Of a DNA stretch of 64,000 nt, positions 46,485-58,468 are shown piece after piece (the stretch's first letter is position 1; the number at the start of each line of letters is the position of its first letter). Source of the DNA: Hypericum androsaemum (Eukaryota > Streptophyta > Magnoliopsida > Malpighiales > Hypericaceae); the NCBI GenBank assembly GCA_963995505.1, contig OZ023184.1:9688308-9752307 (forward strand). The letters run 5' to 3'. The notes below the pieces were generated by a model that saw only the letters and a list, made by a program, of their open reading frames with translations, was not told the origin of the DNA and did no database searches. The translations under genes and the position numbers were made by a program.

Positions 46485-47760
46485 TTTGACTTATATTGCA
46501 GACATATTTTCTAATGGAAGTCGACTTGTTTCAGAATGGTTTCTGATCTTTATAGTGACGGATTGTATGTGAAGTGATATTGGTATTCAGATGTTCTCGT
46601 AATAGTTTTTATCTGGAGTGATATTGGTTTCAGAGTCATTTATTTTTATGTGGTTTAGACAGGTTATAATGGCAGTCGATTGAGTTCTAATGGCATTCGA
46701 TAGTGGCATGCAGATGTTCTTGTATGCGAAGTCGATTTGTTTCATATTGGTTTCTAGTCTTTCTAGTGACGTTAGTTTATATAGGAAGTGATATTAGTAT
46801 CGGACGTTCTCGTAATTAGGGATGGCAATGGGCAAGATCCTAGTAGCATCCATAGGACCCAGATCATTACCCTCTTTTTGAAGGGCGAATCCAGAGCCTT
46901 ACTCTTATCATCTTTAGAAATAAGTATTCAGACAAGATCCGGGTTCCTAAAAAATCGGACAAAATCGGGGCGACCTGCGGATCCGTGTTATTTAAAAATT
47001 ATTTTAATTAAAAAAATTTAACGATCATTTTATTGTTCTAAAAAAGACTTTAAAAAATATGAATGTAATTGGTTCGTTCATTAAAATAACTTAATATAAA
47101 GAAACCAAACAGATAATTTAAAAAAATGTAGTCTAGTAGGTTGAGATTGAAAATTTGTTCTTATGTTTAGTAATTAACATACATATATATTACTTTTATA
47201 TTATTTAAAAAAAATTGGGTAGGAGCAGTGCACGATCCTGTAGTTCCAAATCTATGCCCTTATCTTTTTAAAATATCAGAATCTCGGCAGAATTCGGGTC
47301 TAGACCCGGTTAAAGTCAATGGGTTGTGGACCCTTCGGGTCTGGATAAGGGTAGACCCTCAAAGTCTGGGTCTAATTGTCATCCCGACCGTCAATGGTTT
47401 TGATGTGGAGTGATATTATTTTCAGATTCATTCGATTGCCATTTTTTTAATGTGGTTTATACTGGTTAAAATGGAAGCTGATTGGTTTCTAATAGCAGTC
47501 GATAGTGGTATACAAATGTTCTTGTATGTGAATTGTTCAGATTGGTTTATGATTTTTATAGTGATATTGGTTTGTCTATGAAGTAATATTGGCGTTCATA
47601 TGTTCTCGCAATAATTTTTATCTCGAATAATATTAGTTTCAGACTATTTTCATATTGGTCTCAGATTGGTTTGATTGCCATTTGTTTTTATGTGGTTTAT
47701 ACATGTTATAATGGCAGTCGATTGGGTTATAATGGCAGTTGATTGTACCAATAGCGTACA
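46485..47760 (+). repeat. ~215-bp tandem array split by a hAT insertion
   Basis: The mark GTTCTCGTAAT occurs at 46593 and 46806 (213 bp apart) and as GTTCTCGCAAT at 47602; subtracting the 571-bp insert leaves about 217 bp for the last step. Each unit also carries ATGTGGTTTA, TATAATGGCAGTCGATTG and TTCTAATGGCA-like sequence in the same order. About 5 partial or complete units are visible; units differ by substitutions and small indels. No coding potential. Confidence 0.8.
46817..47387. mobile_element. hAT-type non-autonomous element, second copy of the 8080-8796 family
   Basis: It starts TAGGGATGGCAATGGG exactly as the element at 8080 and ends with the complement of TCGGGATGACAAT. The subterminal GACCCGGTTAAAGTCAATG and GGTAGACCCTC motifs are shared with the first copy. 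The flanking 8-mers CTCGTAAT and CCGTCAAT are only a weak match, so the insertion is old. It sits within one unit of the tandem array. Confidence 0.75.
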
Positions 47761-49382
47761 ATGTACCAATCACATTCGTACAATGTACCAATATTAGCGT
47801 TCTACTAGTAAGTATTACAAAATAACTAACATACAAAAGTTAATTACCAAAACAATGCGTCGAACAAAAAAATATCACAAAAAGATTGATCAATTACGGA
47901 TTAAAAGATTGTTCAGTAAAAAAATTGAATACCATATGGAATATTACCAAAACAAAGAAGCGACTAGTCAATTAATTAATTTTGATTGTGCGTTTAGGGT
48001 TTTTGGCGTTACATATGAAATCTTTTAATTTTTATATTTTCATAACTGCCACATCCCTAATTTTTAACTTTTTAAAATTTATATTGGGTGTTTCAATATT
48101 GTTTCTGGTTTTCAATTTTATTACAAAATTGTCATCGAAATCCTCTTTGCTCCCCATAGTCGAGAGAATGATTCTCTAGGAGAATCTCTTGTACACACCA
48201 AATCCGGTCCCACGTTTTATTAACTCTCTCAATATACCCAACAACTTGAAAATTATCTTAATTGTTGTTACTTGTTAGGATTGAGCAAGAGATTTGGATC
48301 TCCAAAAAGGTTTCCTGTGTTTAATGCACAATACAAATGGGCATTCGCTTTAACAATATAATTACATGGTTCGAACTCTTGGTATTGTCTATCGAAAAAT
48401 TATTGTAATGGATTTTGATATTGTTGTTTTCGACTTGCGATTAATTTGAACATTGTAAATAATAAATTTAAGCTTTTAATAAATATAAAAAAATCTTATT
48501 AACTTCAATTAGCCATGATATTAAAATTAAGAGTAAATTATCATCAGGTCCCTAGTCTATAGTGAAATTACCTTTAAGATCTCTGCTATTTAAAAAATTA
48601 GTTTGCCATCCCTGCTTTTCAAAAAAATGTTGGTCTCGGGTCCCTTGCTGATGTTAGCATTCATTTTTTTATTTTTTCATCTTTTTATAGAAATGACCAA
48701 AATACCCTTTTAAAAAAACTAAGAACACTCCAATGAACATGAACCCAAACCTAGAAATGCACCGATTACAACACTAACATGAAACAAATTATAATCAACC
48801 AAACACCAAATTAAAAAAACCGACTCGCTCATTCTCGTCCAAAAAATAAACACATCTAAGAACCTTAAATCTTGTAAAGCCACAAAATCAGAGAAGTTGG
48901 AGACAGTTCCTGGGTTTAGTTTTATTTTCAATTTTTTAGTTAATTTTCAATCCAAATCATCAAGCCCCCATCCCCGACGACCAGCAAAGAGGGAACAATA
49001 GAAAACAGAAAACCCTAATTTTCATTTGGCAATTTCTTTCCTAAGCGATGATTCACAATCCCTAGAGGGAGAATTTGTGGTCGACGACAAATTGAAAGAT
49101 TTGTGGTTGTAGCTACAAAGAACGAACTATAGACTATTGGCCCGGGACGTTGAATGATTTGTTTAGCCCTCTTGTATTTTCTTTGTCAGAAAAAAAAAGA
49201 TCGGAAGAGGAATGTATAGTAGAAGCCCGTTCATTTGCTTTTGGTTTAATATGATATCAATAGCAATAGCTGTTTTTCCATTTTGTCTGTCTCCGATTAT
49301 AAGTTTCTCGTTGACCACGGCCTACAGGAACCAAGCTATCAACCGCCGAAAGGTGAAGAATTAGGAGAGGGAGACAAGGAGA
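47761..49382. other. Intergenic DNA with one Mutator-type terminus
   Basis: 48533-48720 (GAGTAAATTATCATCAGGTC, CAAAATACCCTTTTAAA) looks like the left end of a Mutator-type element similar to 2641-3475 and 4792-5699, but no matching right end was found before the ferroportin gene. No gene seen. Confidence 0.45.
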
Positions 49383-51615
49383 ATGGAGGTGGAGAGGGGA
49401 GGTGGGACCCAGAGTGGGGACATGGATGGCGGGGGGACCTTGGCCTCCTCCTCCCCGACTCGAGTGTCTACTACTAGTACTCTGCATGTTGCTGTAATAA
49501 GATATTTATACGTAGCCCACTTCTTTGCCAGATGGGATGCCAGGTAGACCGTCCCTTTTCCTCTATTCTTCCTTAAAATATTCTAGCCCGCCCTCTTGTC
49601 ATAAGACTGAGGTAAGTGGGAATTGTGTCCAGAATGTGGGAATTCTCGGTTGGGTTGTACATGATCAGCCTGTGCCCCAATTCTCTAATCCTCCCTGCTA
49701 TATACGGCGCCGTTGAATCTGCCTCAACCGCCCTTTTCGGCCCCCTAATTGGCCAATGGGTACAGACCTCTCCGTATCTCAAGGTTGTAGTTTGAAACCA
49801 ACATCCACCTTACTGAGCATGCAAAACAATAGTCATTGGTTGGAGCTTATACTGATGATTGGAACAAAACGACGTCGATTTGTTTGCAGGTTCTCCGAGC
49901 TTGGCTGGTGGCCCAGAACCTCTCCTTCATAATTGCTGGTTGTTCGGTGTTTGCACTGCTCTTCTTTACAAACCTCAAGTCACACAACTTGGTGGCGTTC
50001 GTCTTCCTTGTGCTACTAACCAACATCTCTGGAGCGGTCGGTGCGCTTTCGGCTCTTGCCGGTACCGTCTTAATCGAAAGAGAATGGTAATTTCTTAATA
50101 AGGTGCATTGCCCATTCTTCCGACATAACTGTGTCTGTATATGATCGGCTACTCTTTGCAATGACAGGGTGGCGGTAGTTTGCGAAGGACATCCTCCGAA
50201 CGTGCTAACGCAGATGAACTCTGTCATTAGAAGGATTGATCTATTCTGCAAGCTTGTTGCTCCGGTCATTACGGGCTTTATAATCAGCTTCAAATCAGTC
50301 CAAGCCTCGGCTTTGGCATTGGCCGTATGGAACTCTGTAGCTGTTTGGGTAGAATTCTGGCTGTTCACTTCTGTGTATAAAGGGATTCCTGCTCTAGGTG
50401 TTAGTGACCAAAGAAGGGCTTCGAGGAATTCACGTGCCGATCAGGAAGAGGCCGCTGTTGCTGATTCCACGGGAATGGCTGTGGCTCTGGCAACCGAGAA
50501 GAAGTGCCAGACCAGAGAAAAGGAAGGGTGGAGAAGGAAATTATCTGAGGGGGTCTCCAGAGCATCATTAGTTGGTGCCTGGAGAGTATATTCTGGCCAA
50601 GATGTTCTGCTTGCTGGGTTAGCTCTGGCTTTGCTGTACTTCACGGTTCTAAGGTAACTGACAATGTCTGTCCACTTCGACACCTTTTTTCAACTGTTCT
50701 TCCTCAAATTCTCAATTTTGTTCCAGCTTTGGCACCTTGATGACAGCTACCTTGCAATGGGAAGGTATACCCGCATTTGTGATCGGAATTGCACGCGGAA
50801 TTAGCGCTGTTATTGGTGTCAGTGCAACGGTTGTATATCCTATTCTGCACTCCCGTCTTTCCACAGTTAGAACAGGGCTCTGGTCAATTTGGTCTCAGGT
50901 GCATGCTTTTAGCTTTCTGGAGTTTCTCTTAGCTTATGAATTCTTCTTCCCGGATGTCAGTAGTCTTACATCCTGATTCCGGGACATTTTCCGTGCTTGA
51001 ACTAGTGGACATGCCTCCTAGTGAGTGTTGCTACCATATGGGTCCGTAGTCGCCTTTTTTCAGCTTACATGCTGATGGCTAGTGTTGCAGCGTCCCGGCT
51101 TGGTTTGTGGATGTTTGACTTGTCTGTTACCCAGCTAATGCAGGTCGGGGAAATACCTACATCAGTACCATCACTCTGGTTCTGTTTCTCTCTTTAAATT
51201 GATCAGTATCAGGACAGATACTTTTCCATTTCCGATACACGTTTCAATGCAGTGAGACTTTGTTGACATGCAACAGGATCAAGTTCCCGAGTCAGACCGC
51301 TGCGTGGTCGGAGGAGTTCAGAACTCGCTTCAATCATATCTGGACTTGCTTGCTTATGTGATGGGAATTGTTGTCTCCAACCCAGGGGTGATTCTCCTTC
51401 CACTTGCATAATCTAACCTGAGATTGATGCAATGCCATAAAAGTTGTAAGCAGTAGAGTTTGATTCTTGAACAGGATTTCTGGGAGCTGACTTTACTATC
51501 GTTCTCAGCCGCGTCGCTAGCTGCAATTCTGTTCAGCATACACCTATATCGTGTTCGGAAGCACCTCTTCCACTTGGACATCAGCTGCCTTTCTTCTCTG
51601 GTTGGTAAAAGGTGA
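49383..51615 (+). CDS. IREG/FPN-like: Ferroportin (SLC40/IREG) exporter, copy B, 518 aa, 8 exons
   Basis: Exons 49383-49543, 49633-49783, 49890-50086, 50168-50653, 50727-50898, 51006-51143, 51277-51387 and 51475-51615 sum to 1557 nt. Exons 2, 5, 6, 7 and 8 have exactly the same lengths (151, 172, 138, 111, 141 nt) as their partners in copy A, which shows the genes are duplicates. Shared motifs include [64 protein letters not shown] and [19 protein letters not shown]. The N-terminus is longer (53 codons versus 40) and Gly/Ser/Thr-rich, without the dileucine-type start of copy A, and the cytosolic loop is longer. These are the parts most likely to change sorting or regulation. The start is the only in-frame ATG near the first exon. 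Confidence 0.93.
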
Positions 51616-52064
51616 CTTGAAACTGCCCACTAATTCAAACGACAAGGTCATATTATGCAGATTTATGTAATTAGTGATCTAAGCTAGTGTCTGCCTGCCA
51701 TTGATAAAGCTAAATTTTGAGAAAGGGCTTCATCCTCGGAATGGGGAAGGCAATTATCTGGTACATTATGTAGAATAATTGAATCAGGCATGTGATACTG
51801 ACATGTTTAATTAATAGAAAAACACACATTCAAATGGTTGTATATAGTATGTATGTTGAATTCTTTGGCTTTTAATTATAAACACTAGCAAAGACGCATG
51901 CGCGATGCGAGTGCTGTTCTGTTTTAAAACCCGCAAAATATATCGTTATTAATTTTATTATTTTAAGTTGTACATGAATAAGATGTTCTCTTATATATTT
52001 AATTTTTAGAATCTTGAGTATCACTGCATTGATTTAAATAGACGAAAAGGGAAAAAATATATAT
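51616..52064. other. Intergenic DNA downstream of ferroportin copy B
   Basis: Probable 3' UTR then AT-rich DNA. Nothing recognised. Confidence 0.4.
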
Positions 52065-52787
52065 GTGATAGTCGGAGCTCACTTCTCTTCTCCTTCTCCG
52101 TCTCTCTTGTGGGCCCCATCACCGTCTCCATCCGCGGGACCCACGTCCACGACCACGCCGACAACGTCCTTTTCATCTGTCGATCAGTTTGCTTCGCCGT
52201 CAAGCAACACGGGCGTCTCGAGCGTGGACTTCAGCCCGCCGCTCATCGCCATGGTTTTCGTTGTGAAGGCGGCCTTCCTACTGGTCACCTACTCCCACCA
52301 CCTCCTCCACCTCATTTGTCATTTCCGCCGGTGGTGGCACTGGCGACGGTACTACGGGTTTCAGCTGTCGTCCTACTCTACCACGTTCTCTAATTAGGAC
52401 TCGCCTCCCCTCCCGTTAGACTATTTCTCCCCTGACGGGGCCGCTGACTTTCACGTGTTCTCCCCATATGGGCTCGAAGACTCTGTCATCAAGATGATCC
52501 CTCTCTCCCTCTACAATTTGCTGTCGAACGATACCGTTCTGCGAGACTGCGCCGTGTGCTTGCTTGTGTTCGAAGAGAACAACTACGTGAGGACTCTCTC
52601 AGCCTGTTCCCACCCCTTCCACGTAGGTTGCATCGACATCTGGCTCGAATCCCGCACCAAGTGTCCGCTCTGTCGCGCCAGAATATTCACCCCCTTCGTC
52701 CCCATCATGTTCGCCAGGATCCACCCATCCCTCGACGACGTCGTTCTCATTTTTCTCTTCGACCGGGCAAGCAACATCACAATTTAA
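52065..52787 (+). pseudogene. ATL-like: ATL-type RING-H2 ubiquitin ligase, dead copy
   Basis: A single frame without introns encodes a Ser/Pro/Thr-rich N-terminus, a hydrophobic segment (FSPPLIAMVFVVKAAFLLV), a GLD-type motif (YGLEDSVIKMIPL) and a RING-H2 domain: CAVC, SACSHPFHVGC and KCPLC give the C-x2-C, C-x-H-x2-H-x2-C, C-x2-C spacing. These are the parts of an ATL E3 ligase, membrane-anchored and often defence-related. Two lesions are visible: no in-frame ATG between an upstream TAA (52035) and the membrane segment, and a TAG at 52395-52397 between the membrane segment and the GLD motif. All zinc ligands are intact, so inactivation looks recent. The second part (from an internal ATG at 52455) could still make a soluble RING fragment. 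Confidence 0.87.
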
Positions 52788-53160
52788 CTAAAAGAGTAGT
52801 TTCTTACACTTCTACGGTGTGACATCAAACAGCCTAAAAAGTAGTTTTAATAAGATATCCTAAGTTGGTGTTAGTAGGAAATTTGAATTTTATCGGTACA
52901 AAAGCGACAAAAGAGAATAGTAAAGCTAATGGCTTTCTAAACTGTGTCGTACAGAGGTGTTTCTTAGAAATATATATTATTAAATTTGAAAAAATAATTA
53001 TTTTTTGAAATTAACCTGAATTGAAATATTGTTTATAATTATCAATTTATCAAATAGTAATTAAGTATAATTTTATTGTAAAGTGGAGGGGTGGGGGAAG
53101 AGTTGACTCGTTATAGACGGTCGCGTTTGGGGTGTTTGATTTTTCATTTGCTTAACACGG
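52788..53160. other. Intergenic DNA
   Basis: 3' flank of the RING-H2 relic, AT-rich. Nothing recognised. Confidence 0.4.
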
Positions 53161-53168
53161 GTAAGGAC

Positions 53169-53635
53169 CATTGTTTTCAAAAACGATCCGGAGAGCGATC
53201 CGGATTTTGGTCCGTTCTCCGGGTCAACCGGTCCGACCGGTCAAACCGGCGGTCGGACCGGTAGTTTATTATATATATATTTAGTAAATAATAGGTTTAA
53301 AAATTAATATTCTTGAAATGTTGGTAAATTTATTTCATATTTAGTATAATTATCTTTGTAGATTTAGTATTTTGTGTTGATTTAGAAAAATCGAGTAGAA
53401 AATCTGATTTTTTTGGGTTGGGTTGGGTGAAATCTGGTTTTTGGGTTGGTTTTTTGGTCAAACCTAACGAACCGGATTTTTCCGGGTCAAAAATCCGAGC
53501 CAACTTTCCGGTCTGACCGGAAATCTTCCGGTTCGTTATGTAACCGGTCGAACTTGGTTTTTTGACCCGGGTTTGGCTCCGTTTCGTGGTCCGACCGGTC
53601 AGACCGCCGGTCGGACCGCCGTCTCAAAAACAATG
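53169..53635. mobile_element. hAT-type MITE rich in CCGGTC motifs
   Basis: The ends CATTGTTTTCAAAAACG and, reverse-complemented, CATTGTTTTTGAGACGG are bounded by a perfect 8-bp duplication GTAAGGAC (53161-53168, 53636-53643). Subterminal regions on both sides are packed with GGTCCGACCGGTC-type repeats. The interior is AT-rich and non-coding. A shorter relative is at 59800-60094. Confidence 0.9.
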
Positions 53636-53857
53636 GTAAGGACATCAATTAGAAACGGCGTCGGTTTGAGCGTACGCAGCTCGCGTGCGTGTATTATTTT
53701 CGTAGCCCATCTCATTACTGTATTGAACAAAAAGTGAGATCTTGGAGATAAAGTGTTTTACCGGGACCACCAAAACCGATCATCTACACCGAGAATGGCT
53801 GGTTTCCGATCTGCCCTCGCGTTCTTGCAACTGTTCCCGCCTGTGCCCTTCCCATTC

Positions 53858-54053
53858 GTCCCCTGCCTCGAAACCGACCTCCCCCTCCTCTGCGACGCAC
53901 TCGCCCCACTCCCGCCATCTCCCCTCGATCCCGACCGGCCCCGGTCGCCGCCGGTGTCCCCTGCCTCGAAACCGACCTCCCCCTCCTCTGCGACGCACTC
54001 GCCCCACTCCCGCCATCTCCCCTCGATCCCGACCGGCCCCGGTCGCCGCCGGT
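53858..54053 (+). repeat. Perfect 98-bp tandem duplication in GC-rich DNA
   Basis: GTCCCCTGCCTCGAAACCGA starts at 53858 and 53956, and the 98-bp units appear identical. The duplication is not a multiple of three. It falls in Pro/Arg-rich open frames on both strands (53742-54224 plus, 54239-53784 minus) that I do not recognise; composition alone could keep them open. Confidence 0.9.
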
Positions 54054-54224
54054 GGAGCCGCAGAAGGTGATGGAGAGATCGTCAAGTGTGGCCTCCGCGA
54101 ACCTTGTCCCCCTCATGGTGTTCACGAACCTCCCCCTCATTGGCGGCGCCGGCGTATCGCCATCCTCCTCCTCGGTGTAATCGCGGCGGTGAGCTTCGGG
54201 TCGTCGGTTGGAGGAGGACGGTGA

Positions 54225-56110
54225 GCCCCCCACAGACATCCGCTTGGTGATTGACTTGAAAGCTGACCGGGAGCCCTCTATTGAACTAATACTATTTTAA
54301 CTAAAGAGTAATTTTGTCATTTCCACATTGTTGGACAAAAAAAATATTTACATTAAGATGTTGGTGGTTCGTATCATATCATATCGTATCATATGCGTGC
54401 CATTTCCTTTTCTTGTGGTATACGTTAGAATATACTAGCTACCTGGTTCAAATATGTAAAATGGAAGCTTGCAATGCTCCAGATGGCACCAACCCAGCTC
54501 AGCTAGATATTATTGGAACCCGAAATACCTAACTTTTAGTTTTCTGCTTTTGGGGACCTAACTTAATCTTTTCCCATTTAAGATAAGAGTGCATTGTCAA
54601 GTGCAGTGCAGGCTCTATCTGTACAGCATACACTACAAGAGGCTCTATCTGTAACACTTCATCTGGTGAAGGCTCTACTTAACTTTTGATTTTTGATTCA
54701 GACTCAGTTTTTTTCTATTGTAAACTCGTATATCTACTCAAAATATTTCCAACTTGACTTTATTTACGTAGACAGTAATTCATAATACGATGTGTCTTTT
54801 ATATTAAATATTTTAATATACACATCTTATTTTATGAATAAATAAAATACTGACGAGTGTAGAAAATAGATGTATTTCTTTCATTCTAAAAAAAATACGG
54901 ACAAGAGAGTAATTCTATAAATATGGCTACATTTTACATTCAGCTCAAAATAAAAAATATTGTCAGAATGTACATACTAAAATGGTTATTGTGTTTTTAC
55001 TTACAGGAACTACATAAGTCTATTCAATTTATCTTATTAGAGTTAATATTCTTCTTTTCTAGGATTATTTTAGTGTTAGTTTTTTGTGATTATCTTGCCA
55101 ATCTTCACCCCCTGCTGCCCTGATTCGTGGCTGGCTATACCTAAACATTTTCCAACTATAACTAAATCTTTGGTTTTATTTTAAGATGGTCAATTTGCCG
55201 TACTTGAGGCCCACACTTTGATGTACTATTTCAAAACCGTACAATATATCGTCCTGTGTTTTTTATTCTTTGTAAGATTAGCTGGTCTATCGTTGGTTTG
55301 GTAAGCGGTTGCGTAATATTGACTGTTAAGAAAAAAGTAGAACATCAAAGATTTTCACATAACTGCAAACTGCATAAATAGAGACAACCATGTTTGAAGG
55401 AGTCAAAGAGGAGCCGCAGCAAGCAAAAAACACCAATTCAATACCGATGCAGGCAACCGGACCAACTATTTCATTACAAGAATAAATAGTCGACACAACA
55501 AGCATCTACGCTTTTTTTTAATTATTATCCCGTTTCAATATATGTATTTCTTGTACTATTTTATCTGTGTAAAAAAAACACTCTTTGACTTGACTTTCGA
55601 ATAAATCGCGTTGAAACCGACAAGGCCGTACGGGCATCTTGGGTGCAAGAAGACACTGCTTTCTCAAGTTGTCATCTATCACGAACAAGTTGTTGGTTAA
55701 TTTTAATAAAAAGTTTGTATGTTAAGGAAGTTGCTGACTATGTAAATAAGTATTTCAGATCATTTTGGTGGATTTGAATTAATGATAATGGAAAAAATCC
55801 CCAAGTCGCAAAATTGTCATAAACTATTTTTGGAGGAAGGAAACTATGTTGGATTAAGACGCACAAGGAGCGGAGAACCACGAGAGGAGCGGGAAAATGT
55901 CAACAAATACGGAATGCACTAAGCAAAGTACTTTTTTTTAGGAGGACTAAGCAAGTACTACTTTCCTCCTTCCTTTCAGTTGCGGTATCGATCGTCCCCG
56001 CGTAGGAACCGTGTACTGCTACTATTAATGGTCCACTGGGGGAGGGCCCCACTGCAGATTCGATTTCTTCTAAATATTCATAAAATTCAAAACGTATTTA
56101 ATAATAAACT
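54225..56110. other. AT-rich intergenic DNA
   Basis: No gene seen. GGCTCTATCTGTA recurs twice near 54610-54650. The region is otherwise unremarkable. Confidence 0.4.
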
Positions 56111-56149
56111 AAATTGAACAAGTACATTATGGAAGGTATTAGTATCGAT

Positions 56150-56960
56150 CCTTTTTTGACTATCGACCGTGAGTCTCATTACTGCAATGAATTTTTGCAG
56201 TTAACATGTACTTTATCTGGAGATCATCTACCATGTGGATCTCAACAAATTTCGTGGATTGCGCCTGACAGTGGCGGAGCCACGTTTAGGGAAGTGGGGG
56301 CAATTGCCCCCACTTAATTTTTTTTTGTTGATAACTAGTATATTTTTTAACGTATGTCCCCACTAAAATTAGAAATTGACCCCACAAAAAAATTAATCTA
56401 TCTAAAAATTGAAACTAGAATACTAATCTGTACAATTATCAAGTTATATTGTCCCCACTCTCGAAATTTTCTGGCTCCGCCCCTGGTGCCTGAAAGGGGG
56501 ATCCTGAAATTCAATTGTGATGCGTCTTGGACAGAGGCCTCGTCTCCTACCGGGATCGCTACAATTGTAAGAAATTTTCGAGGCGTTGCATCTGCGGGTC
56601 AGCATGACACTATTATCGCTCGCTCTCCTCTTAAAGTTGAGTTGCGGGCTATTGACTTGGCCGTCTCTCTGATCCAGCGCGAACACCCTTTTGTGTACTC
56701 GGTTATCGAGACAGATTGCAGCTTAGATGTGGCCTTCATAACCAAGTCTGATTCTCACATCCACTGGGAGGTTGAGATGTTGGTCAGGAACATTCGTCAT
56801 TCACTTTCCCTTTTACCTTGGTGCAAGCTTTCTCTTATTTCTCGTCGCCAAAATGTGGTGGCTGATTAGGTTGCAAAACAGTGTAGACTAAGCTTGCTCT
56901 CATGTAATTGGTTGTTCTCTCATCCAGTTGAATTGGATGTTCTCTTATTTTCAGACTTTC
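56150..56960 (+). pseudogene. LINE-type RNase H (RVT_3) fragment split by a MITE
   Basis: The frame reads QQISWIAP, is broken at 56268 by the MITE, and resumes at about 56493 with ERGILKFNCDASW, GIATIVRNFRGVASAG, KVELRAIDLAVSL and VIETDCSLDVAFI. This is the RNase H fold of plant non-LTR elements, with the first catalytic Asp in NCDASW, the Glu in ELRAI and the Asp in ETDC visible. A TAG at 56867-56869 follows RRQNVVAD, where such proteins usually have a tryptophan, and the frame then continues (VAKQCRLSLL). No reverse transcriptase lies upstream, so this is a 5'-truncated LINE relic or a stray RNase H gene piece. Confidence 0.75.
56269..56485. mobile_element. hAT-type MITE inside the RNase H frame
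   Basis: The ends CAGTGGCGGAGCCACG and, reverse-complemented, CAGGGGCGGAGCCAG are flanked by GCGCCTGA (56261-56268) and GTGCCTGA (56486-56493), an 8-bp duplication with one mismatch. The interior is a short AT-rich sequence with no coding capacity. Confidence 0.9.
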
Positions 56961-58460
56961 CTACATGATTTATATATTTTGGTGTGCTGTTTTTCTCAAA
57001 AAAAGAAATGGGGGTTCTTTGGGCAGCTTCTCGCATTAGGTTGGATTGTGATTATTAATCATAGCTTGTTTCAGCAACTTCTTGTCTTGGATATTGGCTT
57101 TTGTAACTTCTCGTTCACCCATCGCTTTCACCCACATTATTCTGCTGTCTCTGGATTGATTTTTATTTTCTGATTGATATATTTATTATTTGTCTATGTA
57201 TTTATTCTTTCTATTTTGTAACTCGTATCTTTAATATATATTTTTCACTAAAAAAAATGGGATGGGGTGGGGTGGGGGGCCAAGTTGGAATTTAAAATAT
57301 GCGATGCAAACCAAGAAAAGGAAAGGGCCTGCATGAGTTGCCACCTCCCCCAACGCGACCAAATACCCTTTTCTTTTGTTGTTTTCATTCGTAGAGGCAT
57401 TGTTCTTATCCACCGAGTAAGAAGGTAGGTACTATCTAATAAGTACGGCCGCCACTAAACTTCCTTTTTTCTATTATTTTCTCTCTGCTTTTTCTTCCGG
57501 AATCACCACCATCCTATTTACATCCTATCTCCACTCCTAATTTATTATTGTTATATATTCCAATTCCTGGTGCTCTATTATTATATTACTACTAGGTGAT
57601 CCCAACCCAAGTTGAGAGAGAGAGCTGGATTCGGTGGGAGGGTATTACTGTCATTTCCTACTCCACGGGACGTACCGGGGGTTGCACTTAGGTCTGTCCT
57701 TCCTCGCATACTTCTCCACCAGACAAGACGACTAACTCATCTAGAAAACGACTCCCATCCCTCCTCTTATTCGTTCCTCCAAAAAAAATCTGCCCCTTCC
57801 CTCTTTTCCTTACCACGTACGTGTCCTTATCCTCGTCCTTCACCGTACGCCTCCATCATTACTCCCACTCCATTCTTTGTGCAATTACCCCCTTCTCCCT
57901 TTAGCTTATATTCGTCGGGTCATGTATTCCGAGATAAGCCTTAAAAAAACTAGACAAAAAAAATATACCAGTTACTTCCAAGTGGAGAGAATTTCAAAGT
58001 CGGACCTTTAGAATCCACGGGGCTAAGCATTACCCTATATTTATATTTATTTATTGAGCTTGTATTTTCTATTTGTGGCTAATTTGGCTACAATTTGAAC
58101 ATGGAAATGTTCTCTCACATATATCATATATGGGTCTTGCATTATTATAATTTCTTTATTTAAAATTTGCGTTATTTGGAGGAGAAATGGAGAATGTCTC
58201 TAGCATTAATGTTTAGGAAAATTTAAGTATATCGATAAGGTTAATTGAATCGTGAGACAAGTGTTGATGCTAATTAAATGACCATTAATAGATATTTCAA
58301 CCCAATCACAAATTTCTCCCCCCTCTAAAATTTTAGAGAGAATTTTTTCTCTTTTGAGACTCTCTGTCCTAGATTAGGTTATATCTTCTTTTAATTTTCT
58401 CTGTAGCCTTTTTTCTCTTGCTTAGTCTCATTGTTCCTCCTTTACCTTTCTTCTCTAGTC
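56961..58460. other. Intergenic DNA
   Basis: 56961-57250 may be the 3' tail of the LINE relic. The rest contains CT-rich stretches near 57470-57900 but no recognised gene. Confidence 0.4.
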
Positions 58461-58468
58461 TCCACCGT

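Noticed and set aside
48533..48720. Complete Mutator-type element
   Set aside because: Only a left-type terminus is visible; no matching right end or target duplication before the ferroportin gene.
53742..54239. Pro/Arg-rich proteins on both strands
   Set aside because: High GC keeps several frames open at once and a non-triplet duplication lies inside; no domain recognised.
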